DNA from: Riptortus pedestris
Lineage: Eukaryota; Arthropoda; Insecta; Hemiptera; Alydidae
NCBI GenBank assembly: GCA_019009955.1
Contig: CM032228.1
Span: forward strand, 252,221,501-252,285,500
Direction of reading: 5' to 3'
DNA: 64,000 nt
Under the pieces are notes generated by a model. That model saw only the letters and a program-made list of their open reading frames with translations. It was not told the DNA's origin and made no database searches. How positions within the stretch are numbered: position 1 is the stretch's first letter; the number at the start of each line of letters is the position of its first letter. Position numbers and translations under genes: made by a program. Shown here piece by piece: positions 34,194-45,428 of this stretch.

Positions 34194-34250
<57 letters not shown>

Positions 34251-34374
34251 GTTTTGAACGGATCTCATTTTCGTCGTCTACTAGGTAAGATTAATGGACA
34301 TTTGAAGAAATATGTCGAAAATTCCGTCATGAGTACAACCTCAATAGCTGATTTCCCTTAAGAGAAATCTGCTA
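33707..34374 (-). mobile_element. Helentron-like element, complete, with (CA)n in the slot
   Basis: Intact hairpin tail at left, C-run block 34060-34083, and head with AGAGAAATCTGCT at right. The usual TA slot is replaced by (CA)26 at 34195-34246. Confidence 0.88.
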
Positions 34375-35415
34375 AAAACTGGAGTGGAATGTAAATGGTG
34401 CCAAACATGTATATACCTACATTTGAATCATTTACTATTGTATTGCCCCGCTGTTTCATCACACAGGGTAAAATTCCTTTACAAATATATAGTGCCTCAA
34501 ATAGAATGTGGTAAACATCTTGGATTACAACAGTGAAAACAAAGTTAATGATGCTTTCTGTTTCTTATCAAAAGTTTGCGAAAGTCAACAGTATTAAAGA
34601 AAGAATTTTATTATTTTTATTGAGTGCTTAAACAACAATAATCGGCACATTATTTATTATATGCAATTATACTTATTATTAGTATTCTGTTTGTTATAAA
34701 TCTTAAAGACAAATTATGTTAATTTGATATATCAGAAAACTGATATTTATTTAGACATTAAAAAAAAAATAATAAAAGTATTTAATTAACATTTATATTA
34801 ATATTTACATACCAATGTATATGCTGTTAATTTGTACATTAGAAAATATTATTATTTTTATTTACACATTTGTTAATACGTTATATTATATTAATAACCA
34901 TACTAACAGTAATTGGCCAGGCTCTTGGCAACATATTTGTTAACATAAGCCAATAAAATGTCAAGCTATCTATTTGATTTCGAAAGTGATTTTCCACTAG
35001 ACGGCAACTTGTTGCGTGTAAAATGCCATCTCTTGCTATCCAGGGATATATGGGGGGGGGGGTATGAGTAATGGAGCGGAGTAATTCCAAGAGAATCTCC
35101 TGATATTAATTAGCCGATCCATCAAGACTTAAAACGGCGCAGTTGATGACGTACTTAGATCCAATGTTGTTTCCGTTGCGTGACAACTCTCCAATTTCCC
35201 GCTAATACACTTTTAATGGTCACCCATTCAGTTGGACCTTTCAAAGCCTTGTTATAATCCTTCCTAGTCTTGTAATGCGCTATTAGCAAGGCCGTTACAA
35301 GAGTTTTATCTAACTTTCGTGTTATCTGTTCGTTATGTCATCCGTGTATCAGGGGTTGATTATGTTTTCTTTGTATCTATTTAGTATTTTAATATGATTA
35401 AAGGGCATGAGTTGT
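34375..35415. other. AT-rich stretch, nothing recognised
   Basis: No known repeat or coding segment seen; a G9 run at about 35052 and a solitary GTCATCCGTGTATCAGG near 35337 that resembles part of the 12.0/23.2-kb repeat. Confidence 0.35.
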
Positions 35416-35419
35416 TATT

Positions 35420-35544
35420 AGCTGATATCCCCCGAGGGAAATAAGCTATTGACGTCGTATTCGTGTCGCGATTTTCCAAAACATTCTTCAAATGTCCATC
35501 GTTCCTAACCAGGAATTGACAAAAATGAGGTCCGTTAAAAGTAT

Positions 35545-35594
<50 letters not shown>

Positions 35595-37410
35595 AAATTG
35601 TAACCTCTGTCTGTACATTGATTTTTTTCGCGAAATTTCACGATAACTTTTCGTTTCACATGTCATAGACACCATAACTGCATTTTGTTTCTTTCGTGTA
35701 TGTTTGTTTGTTTGTTACCTTTTCACGCATAAACGGCTGAACCGAATTTTATGAAAGTTGGTATGTATATTACTACTAATCCAACTTAGACTTTAGGCTA
35801 TATTAATATTCTCTGAGACGAACAGGAGTGGGGGTTATAAGGGAGACCTGAAATTAAAAATAGCGATATTTCGTTTCCTATTGGTTTTTCGGCAAATATG
35901 CATATAACAAAAGTTGTTTATTTTGTTATTTAGAGTAACTTTTGTTATATACACTTTTTTCGTATACCGAACTATAAAGGCGTTACGCTAAAAATTATAG
36001 CGGGAGTCAACAATTTTTATTTGGCACAAAGACTCAACCGAAATAAATAAAACTCAGTATTGTATTAGCACTAACACCTTCCATATAATAAGCTATACAA
36101 ACATTTCTAGGGAAGGGCAGAAGTGGGGGTTATAAGGGAGGCCTGAAACTAAAAATAGTGATATTTCGTTTCCTATTGGGGTTTCGTCAAATATGCACAT
36201 AACAAAAGTTGTTTATTTTGTTATTTAAAGTAACATTTATTATATTCACTTTTTACCGTATAAGAAATTATAATCGAGATATACACTAAAAGCTAAAGCG
36301 GGAATCAACTATTTTATTGGACACCAACGGTTGAACTGATTCCTACAAAAACTCATATAAATTAGCATTAATGTTTTAGTAACATCATATAAATTAGTAG
36401 CATGTTTAGGTTATAACGGGAGTGGGGGTTATAATGGAGGCCTGAAATAAAAATTCGTGATATTTCATTTTCTATTCCAAACCAACCACGGGTACTAACC
36501 CTAAACACTGAAACGGGGAAATTTCAAAATATTTTGCCAAGTAAAGTCTTGCCGAAAAAATACCATCATCATTCCGGCTCAAATGAATTCCCGGGCGAAG
36601 CCGGGTACCTTAGCTAGTATATATATCTATATCTATATATATATATATATACATATACTTACACATACATATTTGTTAGCTACCGCTCTAGCGAATGCAA
36701 TTTTTGTTTGATCGTTACCAATCTCGATATTTAATCATTTTATGTATAGATAAAGATCAAGTTCGTTAAAGGCTGTAATCAGACCAATGGGAAGGGGGGG
36801 GAGAGGGGGGGGATTTCCAAAAATTCAAAATATCTTCGTTACTAAACATCGGATCAAAACATTGTATGTAACCAATCTTATTGAAAATTAATTTAGTAAA
36901 AATATCGTTATATACATTTATTCTCTATCTTATAAATACTAACCAAGATGTTTGCATTTTTCAGCTTTCAGCAAACTCCCACTTCTGCTCATGTTTCATA
37001 AACAATACTTTGTTATATAATAAACCACATTATTCAGAGCTTCAATACCAAATATTGTTTTCAAAAGACCTTTATTGCACGTGATGCATGTAAATATGTT
37101 CTGGTGACCACGTATTAAGTTTTTGGACTACTAAAATTTGATTGATTGAGATCAAAAAAGTTTCTTTAGAAATTACAGTACTAGATATAGTTAATAGTTT
37201 TCAATAAAATTAATATGTTATATTCATATATTTCAGACGCTTCTCGTCGGGAAGTTATTAAAATAGACTGAAAGACTTCTTATTATCGTTTGTATTTATT
37301 CAGTTAATATTCATGGTGGTTTTGTTGTACGAGCATGCAGATTTATCTATTGTTACACTTCAGGAGGGAAACCTGCTTAGTTAACGCAGCCCCTGCGTGA
37401 CGTACTTTTT
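35420..37410 (+). mobile_element. Helentron-like element, long form, split by a Helitron
   Basis: Head AGCTGATATCCCCCGAGGG to GAGGTCCGTTAAAAG, then TA slot. After the Helitron, the TA slot resumes at about 36618 and the core (GCTACCGCTCTAGCGAATG), G-rich block 36790-36812, long body and hairpin tail follow, ending in TTTTT at 37410. Confidence 0.8.
35582..36617 (+). mobile_element. non-autonomous Helitron inside a TA slot
   Basis: The 3' end is CCCGGGCGAAGCCGGG (hairpin), then TACCTTAGCTAG (CTRR = CTAG), a typical insect Helitron terminus. The 5' part has ATAAACGGCTGAACCGAATT, a motif common near Helitron 5' ends in insects. Internally GGAGTGGGGGTTATAA-type segments recur three times (35826, 36128, 36420). 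No Rep/helicase coding. The exact 5' base is lost in the TA run. Confidence 0.8.
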
Positions 37411-37558
37411 AGCAGATTTCCCTTAAGGAAAATCAGCTATTGAGGTCGTAATCATGACGCGATTTTCGAAAAATTTCTTCAAATGTCCATCGATCCTACC
37501 CAGGAGATGACGAAAATGAGGTCCGTTCAAAACTATATATATATATATATATAATATA

Positions 37559-37596
<38 letters not shown>

Positions 37597-38120
37597 CTGT
37601 TAACACTCTAGCGGTCGCAATTGTTGTTTCATCGTCACCAACCTCGGTATTTACTCGTTTTATGTACAAAGAAAGATCAAGTTCGTTAACGGCTGAAATC
37701 GGACCAGTGAGAGGGGGGATTTTCAAAAATTCGAAATATCTCCGTTATTATGCATCGGATCGAAATATTGTATAGAACCAATCTTATTGCAAATTAAATT
37801 TACTATAAATATTGTTATATGCATTTAGTCTCTATCTTGAATATTAACCGAGATATTTGCATTTGTAATCTGCGTGTGGTCGGACTTTCCGCCGAGAGTT
37901 CTGGTGGCCGTTTCCATAACTATTCGTCCCTCGTGAATGGGTTTAGAAGTTAGGTTAACTGTTTTTTGGGGCTAGAAAACTACTGGGTTATTACGCCCTA
38001 AATAATGTTTTAGGTTTAGAGGTTTCTTACTACTACAGTTGTTATTCGGCAGATTACTCTATTGTAAAACTTCACGTGGGAAACCTGCTTAGTTAACGCA
38101 GCCCCTGCGTGACGTACTTT
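37411..38120 (+). mobile_element. Helentron-like element, complete, head-to-tail with the previous copy
   Basis: Head AGCAGATTTCCCTTAAGG starts directly after the previous tail's T run; slot 37534-37590; short-form body; tail with intact hairpin ending about 38120. Confidence 0.85.
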
Positions 38121-38548
38121 TTCTAATTTCAAGTCATTAGTAAACCCCCGACTTAGAGACGTTGTACGTAAACTATAAGCCCATATATCTGTCTTATTCT
38201 GAGCTTTGATGCCGAAAATTGTACTCCACAGACCATTACAATGAACATCGAAACATGTTGTATGACGATGTTTCCAATTCAGATTCTCCGTTTTAACGTG
38301 ACAGATGTTTAATCACCATTTCGTTTACCAACTATTGATATAGTATATACTGTGACTGACATAGACAGTAGTTCTAGAGTTACTATCGTGGCGACCTGGA
38401 GCAAGGACAGTATCGAGTTAGTCTCTTGAGAATATGGGACATCCATAGTTCCCCTGGTGTCCATTACAACAGGACTCAAGATGTTTTATAGTTCTTTTTT
38501 TTTGAGGTTGTTTACGTAATGCATACCACCTACCATAAACAACATTTT

Positions 38549-38623
38549 AGCAGATTTCCCTTAAGGGAAATCAGCTATTGACCTCGTATTCATGACGCGA
38601 GTTTCAAAATTTTTCTTCAAATA

Positions 38624-38679
<56 letters not shown>

Positions 38680-39060
38680 CGGACCCGATAGTCGGTGACC
38701 CGTATGATATTTTAAGCGATTAGGATATTAAATTTAATAATAATATGTTTAAAACAAATGCTACTTTAATATATCTCGTTTATACTTTGTTATACGACAA
38801 AAGGGAATATAACAAAAGTAATAAACAACTTTTATTCTGTGCATACTTGCCGAAAAACCAATAGGGAACGAAATATCGCTATTTTTAATTTTAGGCCTCC
38901 CTTACAATCCCCACTCCTGCTCCATCTGCCGGGCTGATTTGTGAATCTAAACCATCCAGGGCGTCACCAAAACGAATACAAAAAAAAAACTTTCAAATCT
39001 GTCCAGCCCTTTAAGGAGTTAAGTGACATGCACATGTACAGTAGAATTATATATATATAA

Positions 39061-39103
<43 letters not shown>

Positions 39104-39545
39104 TATTGTCTGTTACCGCTCTAGCGGTCGCAATCATTTTTGTTTAATTGTTATCCAAACTCGATATATTTGTGTTTTATGTAAGAAGGGAGATCAAGTT
39201 CGTTAACGATTGTAACCGAACTGGGGGGAGGGGAGGATTAAATTTAGCGGTTAGAGTATGTCTGCAATTATGCATTGGATCGAAAAGTTGTATAAAACCA
39301 ATCTTATTACAAATGTAATGTTCTTTAAATGTTGCCATGCACGCATTTTCTTTATCTTGATTATAAACCTGGATATTTGCATTTTATAGTTTTTTGGCTT
39401 CCAGTAAACTCTCGCCTGCTATTCATGTTTCATTAACAATAATGTTATATAAGCTGTTATATTATGAAGCACAGTATTTGAAGCATAAATGCCAAATATT
39501 TTACTTTTTGAGACAAATGGAAATCCTGCTTGACTGACTTTCTGA
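38549..39545 (+). mobile_element. Helentron-like element split by Helitron-derived sequence
   Basis: Perfect head palindrome at about 38552-38580, head cut after CTTCAAATATTC, TA slot, Helitron fragment 38677-39052, TA slot again, then core (CTGTTACCGCTCTAGCGGTC) and body; the tail is not recognised. Confidence 0.7.
38677..39052 (-). mobile_element. Helitron fragment, minus, in a TA slot
   Basis: On the minus strand it runs from CATGTGCATGTCACTTAACT through GGCTGGACAGATTTGAAAG and GGTGACGCCCTGGATGG to TAGCGATATTTCGTTCCC. The last is shared with the Helitron at 35.9 kb. The 3' terminus is diverged. Confidence 0.65.
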
Positions 39546-39928
39546 GAGTCAGATCATCAGGAGAAAAAAGATCCAAATGAGTTTAGATTCATTAGGACAT
39601 AGGTCCTACGTCAGACGAGTTCACTTCCGAATCACAATAAATAATATATAAATGGTGGTGAGCCCGTAAAATGAGGTCGCTCATTTTGCAAAATGTCCGC
39701 CACGGAGGGGCTTGTATTCATACTTCACTAATCATACTTCACGTGCTGATTAGGGAAATCTGCTCAAACAGGTGCGAATATCGTATTATGGTTTTCGTAC
39801 CATTAAAATTTACAGTTGCAACGGCCCGCACACATAGAAATGAGTTTTAATACAGCTAAAAAGAGATCGGTACCGGGAAAGAAGGAACATAAATCTCCGG
39901 AAAGAATCCAGGAAATGACATTACTCCA

Positions 39929-39977
<49 letters not shown>

Positions 39978-40266
39978 TAGGAGCAGTCTGGATTTATAAC
40001 CCACCATTCCATTTTAAGATAAACATCTTGTGACGATGAATCACGCCTTTATTACGACTCATTCTCTTACATATTCCATCGCCGATATATTAAACAAACA
40101 GACAATACAAAAACACAAATATATCATGCATTAAGGAAACGTGAAGTGATAACACTGAGTCACTTGTTATCAAACCCAACCAAAAGCTCTCTTATCAAAG
40201 ATAACGGAGGAATACGTAGATCAATGTCAGTTATGAGTAACTACATTTATATTCGTGTCTGTGTGC

Positions 40267-40268
<2 letters not shown>
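39546..40268. other. unassigned stretch with a (CA)n microsatellite
   Basis: (AC)22 lies at 39931-39975. A degraded Helentron-like tail may lie near 39690-39765 (GGGAAATCTGCTCAAAC). Nothing else recognised. Confidence 0.45.
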
Positions 40269-40320
<52 letters not shown>

Positions 40321-40520
40321 ATCAAAAGATCATGTTCATTAATGGCTGAAATAGGACTAGAGGGAGATGGGGGAATTAAAAATTCGACCTATCTTCGTTA
40401 TTATTCATTAAATCGAAATGGTGTATATAATCGTTCTTATTGCAAATATAATTTTCTATAAATGCTGTTATTTACGCTTTTTTCATTATCTTGATTATTA
40501 ACCAAAATATTTGCATTTGT
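40269..40520 (+). mobile_element. Helentron-like fragment: TA slot and body
   Basis: (TA)24 at 40269-40317, directly followed by GATCATGTTCATTAATGGC and a weak G-rich block; the core between slot and body is missing. Confidence 0.6.
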
Positions 40521-40569
40521 ACGCTTTAGCTTTGTGTATACCCACTCTTTAAGCCATCGCACTTTTAAA

Positions 40570-40997
40570 AAGTCCGTCACGCAGGGGCTGCGTAAACTAA
40601 GCAGATTGCCCACATGAAGTTATGCAATAGAGAAAACTACATACGAGAGCCGAGCAGTTACGGATACGGCCGACCTAGCTTTTGGCGGGAAACTCATTCG
40701 TGCGTTACCGCTCACATTTAATAAAAATGCAATTATCTCGGTTAATATTCAAGATAGAGAATAAATGTATAGAACAATATTCATCGTAAATTTAATTTGT
40801 AATAATATTGGTACCATACAATATTTTTATCCGACGTATAGTAACGGAGATATTTCGAATTTTCGAAAATCCCCCCTCTAAACCCCCCTCCCATTGGTCG
40901 GACCCAGCCAATAACGAACTTAGTCTTTTTGCATAAAACCTTTAAATATCCAGTTTGGTAACGATCAAACATAAATTGCGACTTCTAGAGCGTTAAC

Positions 40998-41068
<71 letters not shown>

Positions 41069-41182
41069 ATTTTGAACGGACCTCATTTTCGTCATCTCCT
41101 GGGTAAGATCGATGGACATTTGAAGAAATTTTTCGAAAATCACGTCATGTGTACGAAATCATTAGCTAATTTCCCTTAAGGG
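40570..41182 (-). mobile_element. Helentron-like element, minus, nearly complete
   Basis: Intact hairpin tail at 40571, C-run block at 40870-40893, slot 41001-41060, head to TTTCCCTTAAGGG where the next minus copy begins. Confidence 0.85.
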
Positions 41183-41436
41183 TCTCATTTCAGCCATTAC
41201 TAAACATAACCTTTCTTTTTACAGAAAACGATTAAATATCGAGTTTGGTAACGATTAAACCTAAATTGCGACCGCTAGAGTGTTAACAGACAAATGTGTG
41301 TATATATATGTAATTGTTAACGAACCTCATTTTCGTCATCTCCTAGGTAGGATCGATGGACATTTGAAGAATGTTTTCGAAAATGGCGTCATGAGTAGGA
41401 CCTCAATAGCTGATTTCCCTGAAGGGAAATCTGCTA
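41183..41436 (-). mobile_element. Helentron-like head half, minus
   Basis: Core GCGACCGCTAGAGTG, a very short GT/TA slot at 41296-41312, complete head ending GAAGGGAAATCTGCT. Confidence 0.8.
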
Positions 41437-41554
41437 ATAGGAGAAACGTATTATTCCAAGCGTAAATAACAAATATATTGTTTTCAACGGACCTTTATTG
41501 TATGAGATGCATCGAAATTGGGATGACGTCATCGATTAAGATTTTATTGGCGGC

Positions 41555-41684
41555 TCACTTCTACTCTTAGGATTTAATTACTTATGTAATAGAGAATATA
41601 TGCTGAGATGAGATACAGTAGTTTGTCATTCCAATATATGGGAAATCTGCTAAGTTTACGCAGCTTCTGCTTGACGGACCTTTT
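41555..41684 (+). repeat. 130-bp segment duplicated at 43580-43709, ends in a Helentron-like tail
   Basis: Aligns without gaps to 43580-43709, with only a few substitutions; its last ~45 bp are a tail with hairpin-like CGCAGCTTCTGCTTG. Confidence 0.9.
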
Positions 41685-41801
41685 AGCAGATTTCCCCCAA
41701 GGGAAATCAGCTATTGAGGTCGTACCTATGACGGATTTTTTTAAATTTTTCTTCAAATGTCCATCGATCCTACCTAGTAGATAGCGAAAATGAGGTCCGT
41801 T

Positions 41802-41858
<57 letters not shown>

Positions 41859-42205
41859 CTGTTATCGCTCTAGAGATCGCAATTGTTGTTTGATCGTTAC
41901 CAAACTGGATATGTAATCGTTTTATGTAAAAGGAAAGATCAAGTTCCTTAACTACTGAAATTGGACCAGTCGGAGGAGGGGGTGGGGTTAGAGAGGAGGA
42001 TTTTCGAAAATTCTCTATCTCGAATATTAACCGAGATATTTGGATTTTTATTAAATCTGGGCGCCTAACGGATGGCAGTGTCTTTCCCGACAAAAGCTAG
42101 TTCGTCCGTTTCCTTGACTGCTCGGCTCTCGTGAACTTTCTCTATTGTAAAACTTCACGTGGGAAATCTGCATAGTTTACGCAGGTCCTGCGTGACTGAT
42201 CTTTT
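41685..42205 (+). mobile_element. Helentron-like element with defined boundaries (filled site)
   Basis: Head AGCAGATTTCCCCCAAGGG at 41685, slot 41804-41854, G-rich block near 41970, short-form body, tail hairpin ACGCAGGTCCTGCGT and ACTGATCTTTT ending at 42205. Both flanks are contiguous at 43709/43710 where no element is present. Confidence 0.92.
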
Positions 42206-42459
42206 CTTCATCTTCTATGCACGCCATCTCGAAAGTCATTTCTCGTCGTGAGAAGAACCTTAATTCCCGTTAAGTTAAACCTGCCGAAAGTATTGTAGTG
42301 GTGAGAGGAATATCTGAACGTGGGGAGATTCCGTTCTCCTGCCCCAAAAGATGGCAGGAGATAACTAAGGTGTGCCGATTCATGAACTAAATTAGCAGGA
42401 AGGGGAGTGATGTATTGTGGAGGGTGCAGTGCCCCCTAGCGGTCTGTTCCGAGAACCCC

Positions 42460-43220
42460 AGCCCTACTACAGATATTCCTACCTCTCGCCCAACAACCTC
42501 TTTGTTCTACAGGAGCTAGCTCATCTTCAATCGCCGACGACTCGTTCAATCAGCAACATATATCCAGTATACAAAGTACCATTTGTCTGCCCGAGACTCT
42601 CCTTCCAGCACATCCGTCCTCATTAATTAACTCCATTATTATCTTCCGACGATGGAGTATTATGATTCTGCTGTGCAAGAACCGATCCCAGACAATGGCC
42701 ACTGCAAATGAAGTACAATTTCTAAGTACCAGAGTGATCTATGGTTCAATAACTTTATCGACACCGACAATTGGACTGGCGCCAATGTTCTACGAAACAG
42801 TAAACATGTAATAAGATTTTCGAAACATTTCTTCAAGTTGTCCTTGGAAATTTACTGGTTCCGACTTGCCTGGACCTACCTCCTACAGATATTCTTACCT
42901 CACCTAAAGACCTGTTTGTTCATCAATCATGAACGACTCGTTCAATCAGCAAGATATCAGTTATACAATCCACTCTTCGTTTGTCGAGCTTCTCAGCTCA
43001 TCCTTTCTTAATAACTACCAAATTTCTTAAAATGTCCATCAATTGGGTCTTTTCACAACTTGCCTGGGCCTACCACCTGCTAATAATCGTACCTCACCTA
43101 ACAACCTCTTTGTTATGAGGTGTTTCTTCTTCAATCGGGAACGACTCGTTCAATAAGCAAGATATATCCATTATACAATGCACCATTTATCTGTCGAGCT
43201 TCTCAAAGCTCATCCGTCCT
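42460..43220. repeat. three diverged copies of a ~150-bp repeat
   Basis: Copies at about 42460-42625, 42880-43020 and 43065-43220 share ACAGATATTCTTACCTCACC-, CGACTCGTTCAATCAGCAA- and TCGAGCTTCTCAGCTCATCC-like words. Copies 2 and 3 are about 185 bp apart. Function unknown. Confidence 0.65.
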
Positions 43221-43370
43221 TGATAACTAACAAATTTCTTCAAATGTCCATCGATCTTGTCTGTTCACAACTTCCCAAGCTCGATATCGTCTGTTCGCAA
43301 GTTCACTAGGACCAAGCTACCACAGACAATTGCACCTCCATTAGTTAAGATTGTTTGTTTTATATTATTT

Positions 43371-43555
43371 CCGTCCAATTTATGCTACTTTGGCTAATTG
43401 GGGTGGGTTGCCTACAGGTTACCACCCTTTTCTAGCCAGGGTGGGACTAAGGAGCTTATTAAGGAGTCGTCAAATAAATTTCTACTGGCCAGGGCGGGAA
43501 TAGAACCCGCCTCTCTAGGATTACGATCTAAGATTAATACCTTACGCCTTAACTC
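43371..43555 (-). mobile_element. SINE, minus, second subfamily
   Basis: GGCTAATTGGGGTGGGTTGC, GGTTACCACCCTTTTCTAGC, B-box complement GGGAATAGAACCCGCC; closer to the 48.6-kb copy than to the main family. Confidence 0.75.
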
Positions 43556-43579
43556 ACATTCTCAAACTGACTTACATTC

Positions 43580-43733
43580 TCACTTCTACTCTTGGGATTT
43601 AATTACTTTTGTAATATAGAATATATGCTGAGGTGAGATACAGTAGTGTGTCATTCCAATATATGGGAAATCTGCTAAGTTTACGCAGCTTCTGCTTGAC
43701 GGACCTTTTCGTCATCTTCTATGCACGCCATTT
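43580..43733 (+). repeat. empty-site paralogue of the 41.7-kb Helentron-like insertion
   Basis: 130 bp matching 41555-41684 ending GACGGACCTTTT, followed at once by CGTCATCTTCTATGCACGCC, which matches the right flank at 42206-42229. Confidence 0.9.
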
Positions 43734-43756
43734 CCTATCGCTAAAGCAAATAGCTA

Positions 43757-43880
43757 GCGGGTTATCTACAGGTTACCACCCTTTTCTAGCCAGGGTGGAA
43801 CTATGGATTTTATTTAATGAATTCCGTCACTAAATAAACTCCTTTTCCCAGGCGGGAATCGAACTCGCCACTCTAGGTTT
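43757..43880 (-). repeat. SINE fragment, minus
   Basis: GGGTTATCTACAGGTTACC to GGAATCGAACTCGCCACTC; both tail and outer head missing. Confidence 0.75.
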
Positions 43881-43920
43881 ATGCCATCACCACGGTTATG
43901 CACCATGCTAAATATACATA

Positions 43921-44043
43921 TACCTCATTTTCGTCATCTATTAGGTAGGATAAACAGTTAGGTAGGACATTTTTCGAAAATCGCGTTATGATTACAACCA
44001 CAGTAGCAGATTTCCCTTAAGGTATATGTAAAATGTGCTAAAA
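43921..44043 (-). repeat. Helentron-like head fragment, minus
   Basis: CCTCATTTTCGTCATCTATT to CAGATTTCCCTTAAGG with a small internal duplication (TTAGGTAGGA twice). Confidence 0.7.
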
Positions 44044-44338
44044 TAAGATCTCCTTTGTAAACATAAGGAATCGGATGGTTGTTCAAACAGCTGGCCGACA
44101 AGGGAGATGGTATCCAGATATTTTAATATTCCGGGGCGTAGGATCGGCCCACACTCGCCCCTTACCTAATATACACCACGTCTCCCTATGTACTCCAGCT
44201 CATCTGGTCTCATCTCCAAGGGCCAAAATGAGGCCTTATAGTCTTACCGAGGCGTCCTGGTGTCGCACCAGAGATCGTGTCAATGCCTGGCATGTGCTGT
44301 GGGACATTATCCTGATATCTCATTGCTTCATTCAAAAG
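44044..44338. other. unassigned, GC-richer stretch upstream of the LINE remnant
   Basis: Open on both strands for 60-90 codons but without a recognised motif; may be part of the retrotransposon or of another element. Confidence 0.35.
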
Positions 44339-45428
44339 AACTGTCATAAAGGCGCTGCCTTTATCATTTTCGTAGGAAATAAAACTGATGATGTTATAAA
44401 ATGTAAACAAATTAAGTTAGGCAACCATTGTTCTAATAACCAAACAGAAATTGCCGTCTCACAAGCTCTAAAGCATGTAAATGAAATGGTCTTGCTACCA
44501 AACACTTACATTCTACTACACACAGACAGACAAATCCTTTTATACAAACTAGACAACATGAAAAACCACGACGAAAGAACACGTACACCATAATATAACA
44601 CGATTGAAAACACAGACTGACTTTCATTCATTTCAAATGGGCCAAGGCACATGCAGGAATTATAGGCAATGAAATAGTCGATATAAACGCCCAAAATGCC
44701 TCTGAAAGTAGCAAAGGCGTAATTTACAATAAAATTACTCCAACTGTGCCAAAATCTTTACTAAGAGAAAATAAGTATTAATGTGACAACAGCGGTGGAA
44801 TCAAACATACGATGGATAACATCTAAAAGTATATATCCCTGTTTTAAAAACCAATATCTCACTATTTCAACATACATTTTATCTAACACAAATATTAACT
44901 GGACACGGAAATACAAACTCTTACTTACACACATTCAAACTTACTGACTCAAATACTTGTAAATGCGACAGTTACACTGAACAGACATTCACCCACCTGA
45001 TTTATGAATCTAGACTGACTCAAGACATACGAAGACAGTTAAATACTCATAATTCCCGCATCGCCTATTAATCGATATTTTATTTTCAAAATCCCTAAAT
45101 TTATTAAAATCAATAGCCGATGATATTCTTAAGCAGCGAGAGGAAAAGGTAATATAATATTATGTAATTTTTTTTTATTGGTTATTTAATTGTATTCCTG
45201 AATTGTTCTATTTAATGTTTTTTTTTTAATTTTATTTTGTCAAGTTTAATTTTCATCATCTCATTTTTAATATGTATATATATTATTATATAAAACATTA
45301 TTAAAAGTTTTGACAAAATGCATATATAATGCAAATATGCATGGGATGTGCATAGAAATAAAACCCCTCCACATATGGTTACTATGTAGAGGAAATACGT
45401 AAAAAAATAAATAAATAAATAAATAAAA
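44339..45428 (+). pseudogene. non-LTR retrotransposon remnant: RNase H and C-terminal Cys region
   Basis: In order on the plus strand, with frame changes and stops: an RNase H-like start (GAAFIIFVGNKTD, IKLGNHCSNNQTEIAVSQAL, LLHTDRQ) at about 44347-44580; its last motif KWAKAHAGIIGNEIVD at about 44627-44675 (catalytic His and Asp positions kept); and LTGHGNTNSYLHTFKLTD with CKCDSYTEQTFTHLIYES at about 44900-45010, the usual LINE C-terminal cysteine motif. The 3' end is an AAAT repeat tail at 45396-45428. RNase H plus this C-terminus indicates an I/R1/Jockey-like element. The reverse transcriptase is missing, a typical 5' truncation. Confidence 0.82.

Noticed and set aside
44075..44330. First half of the 172-codon frame upstream of the RNase H-like part
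   Set aside because: The recognisable retrotransposon sequence starts only near 44340; the preceding part has no family signature and may be unrelated sequence.
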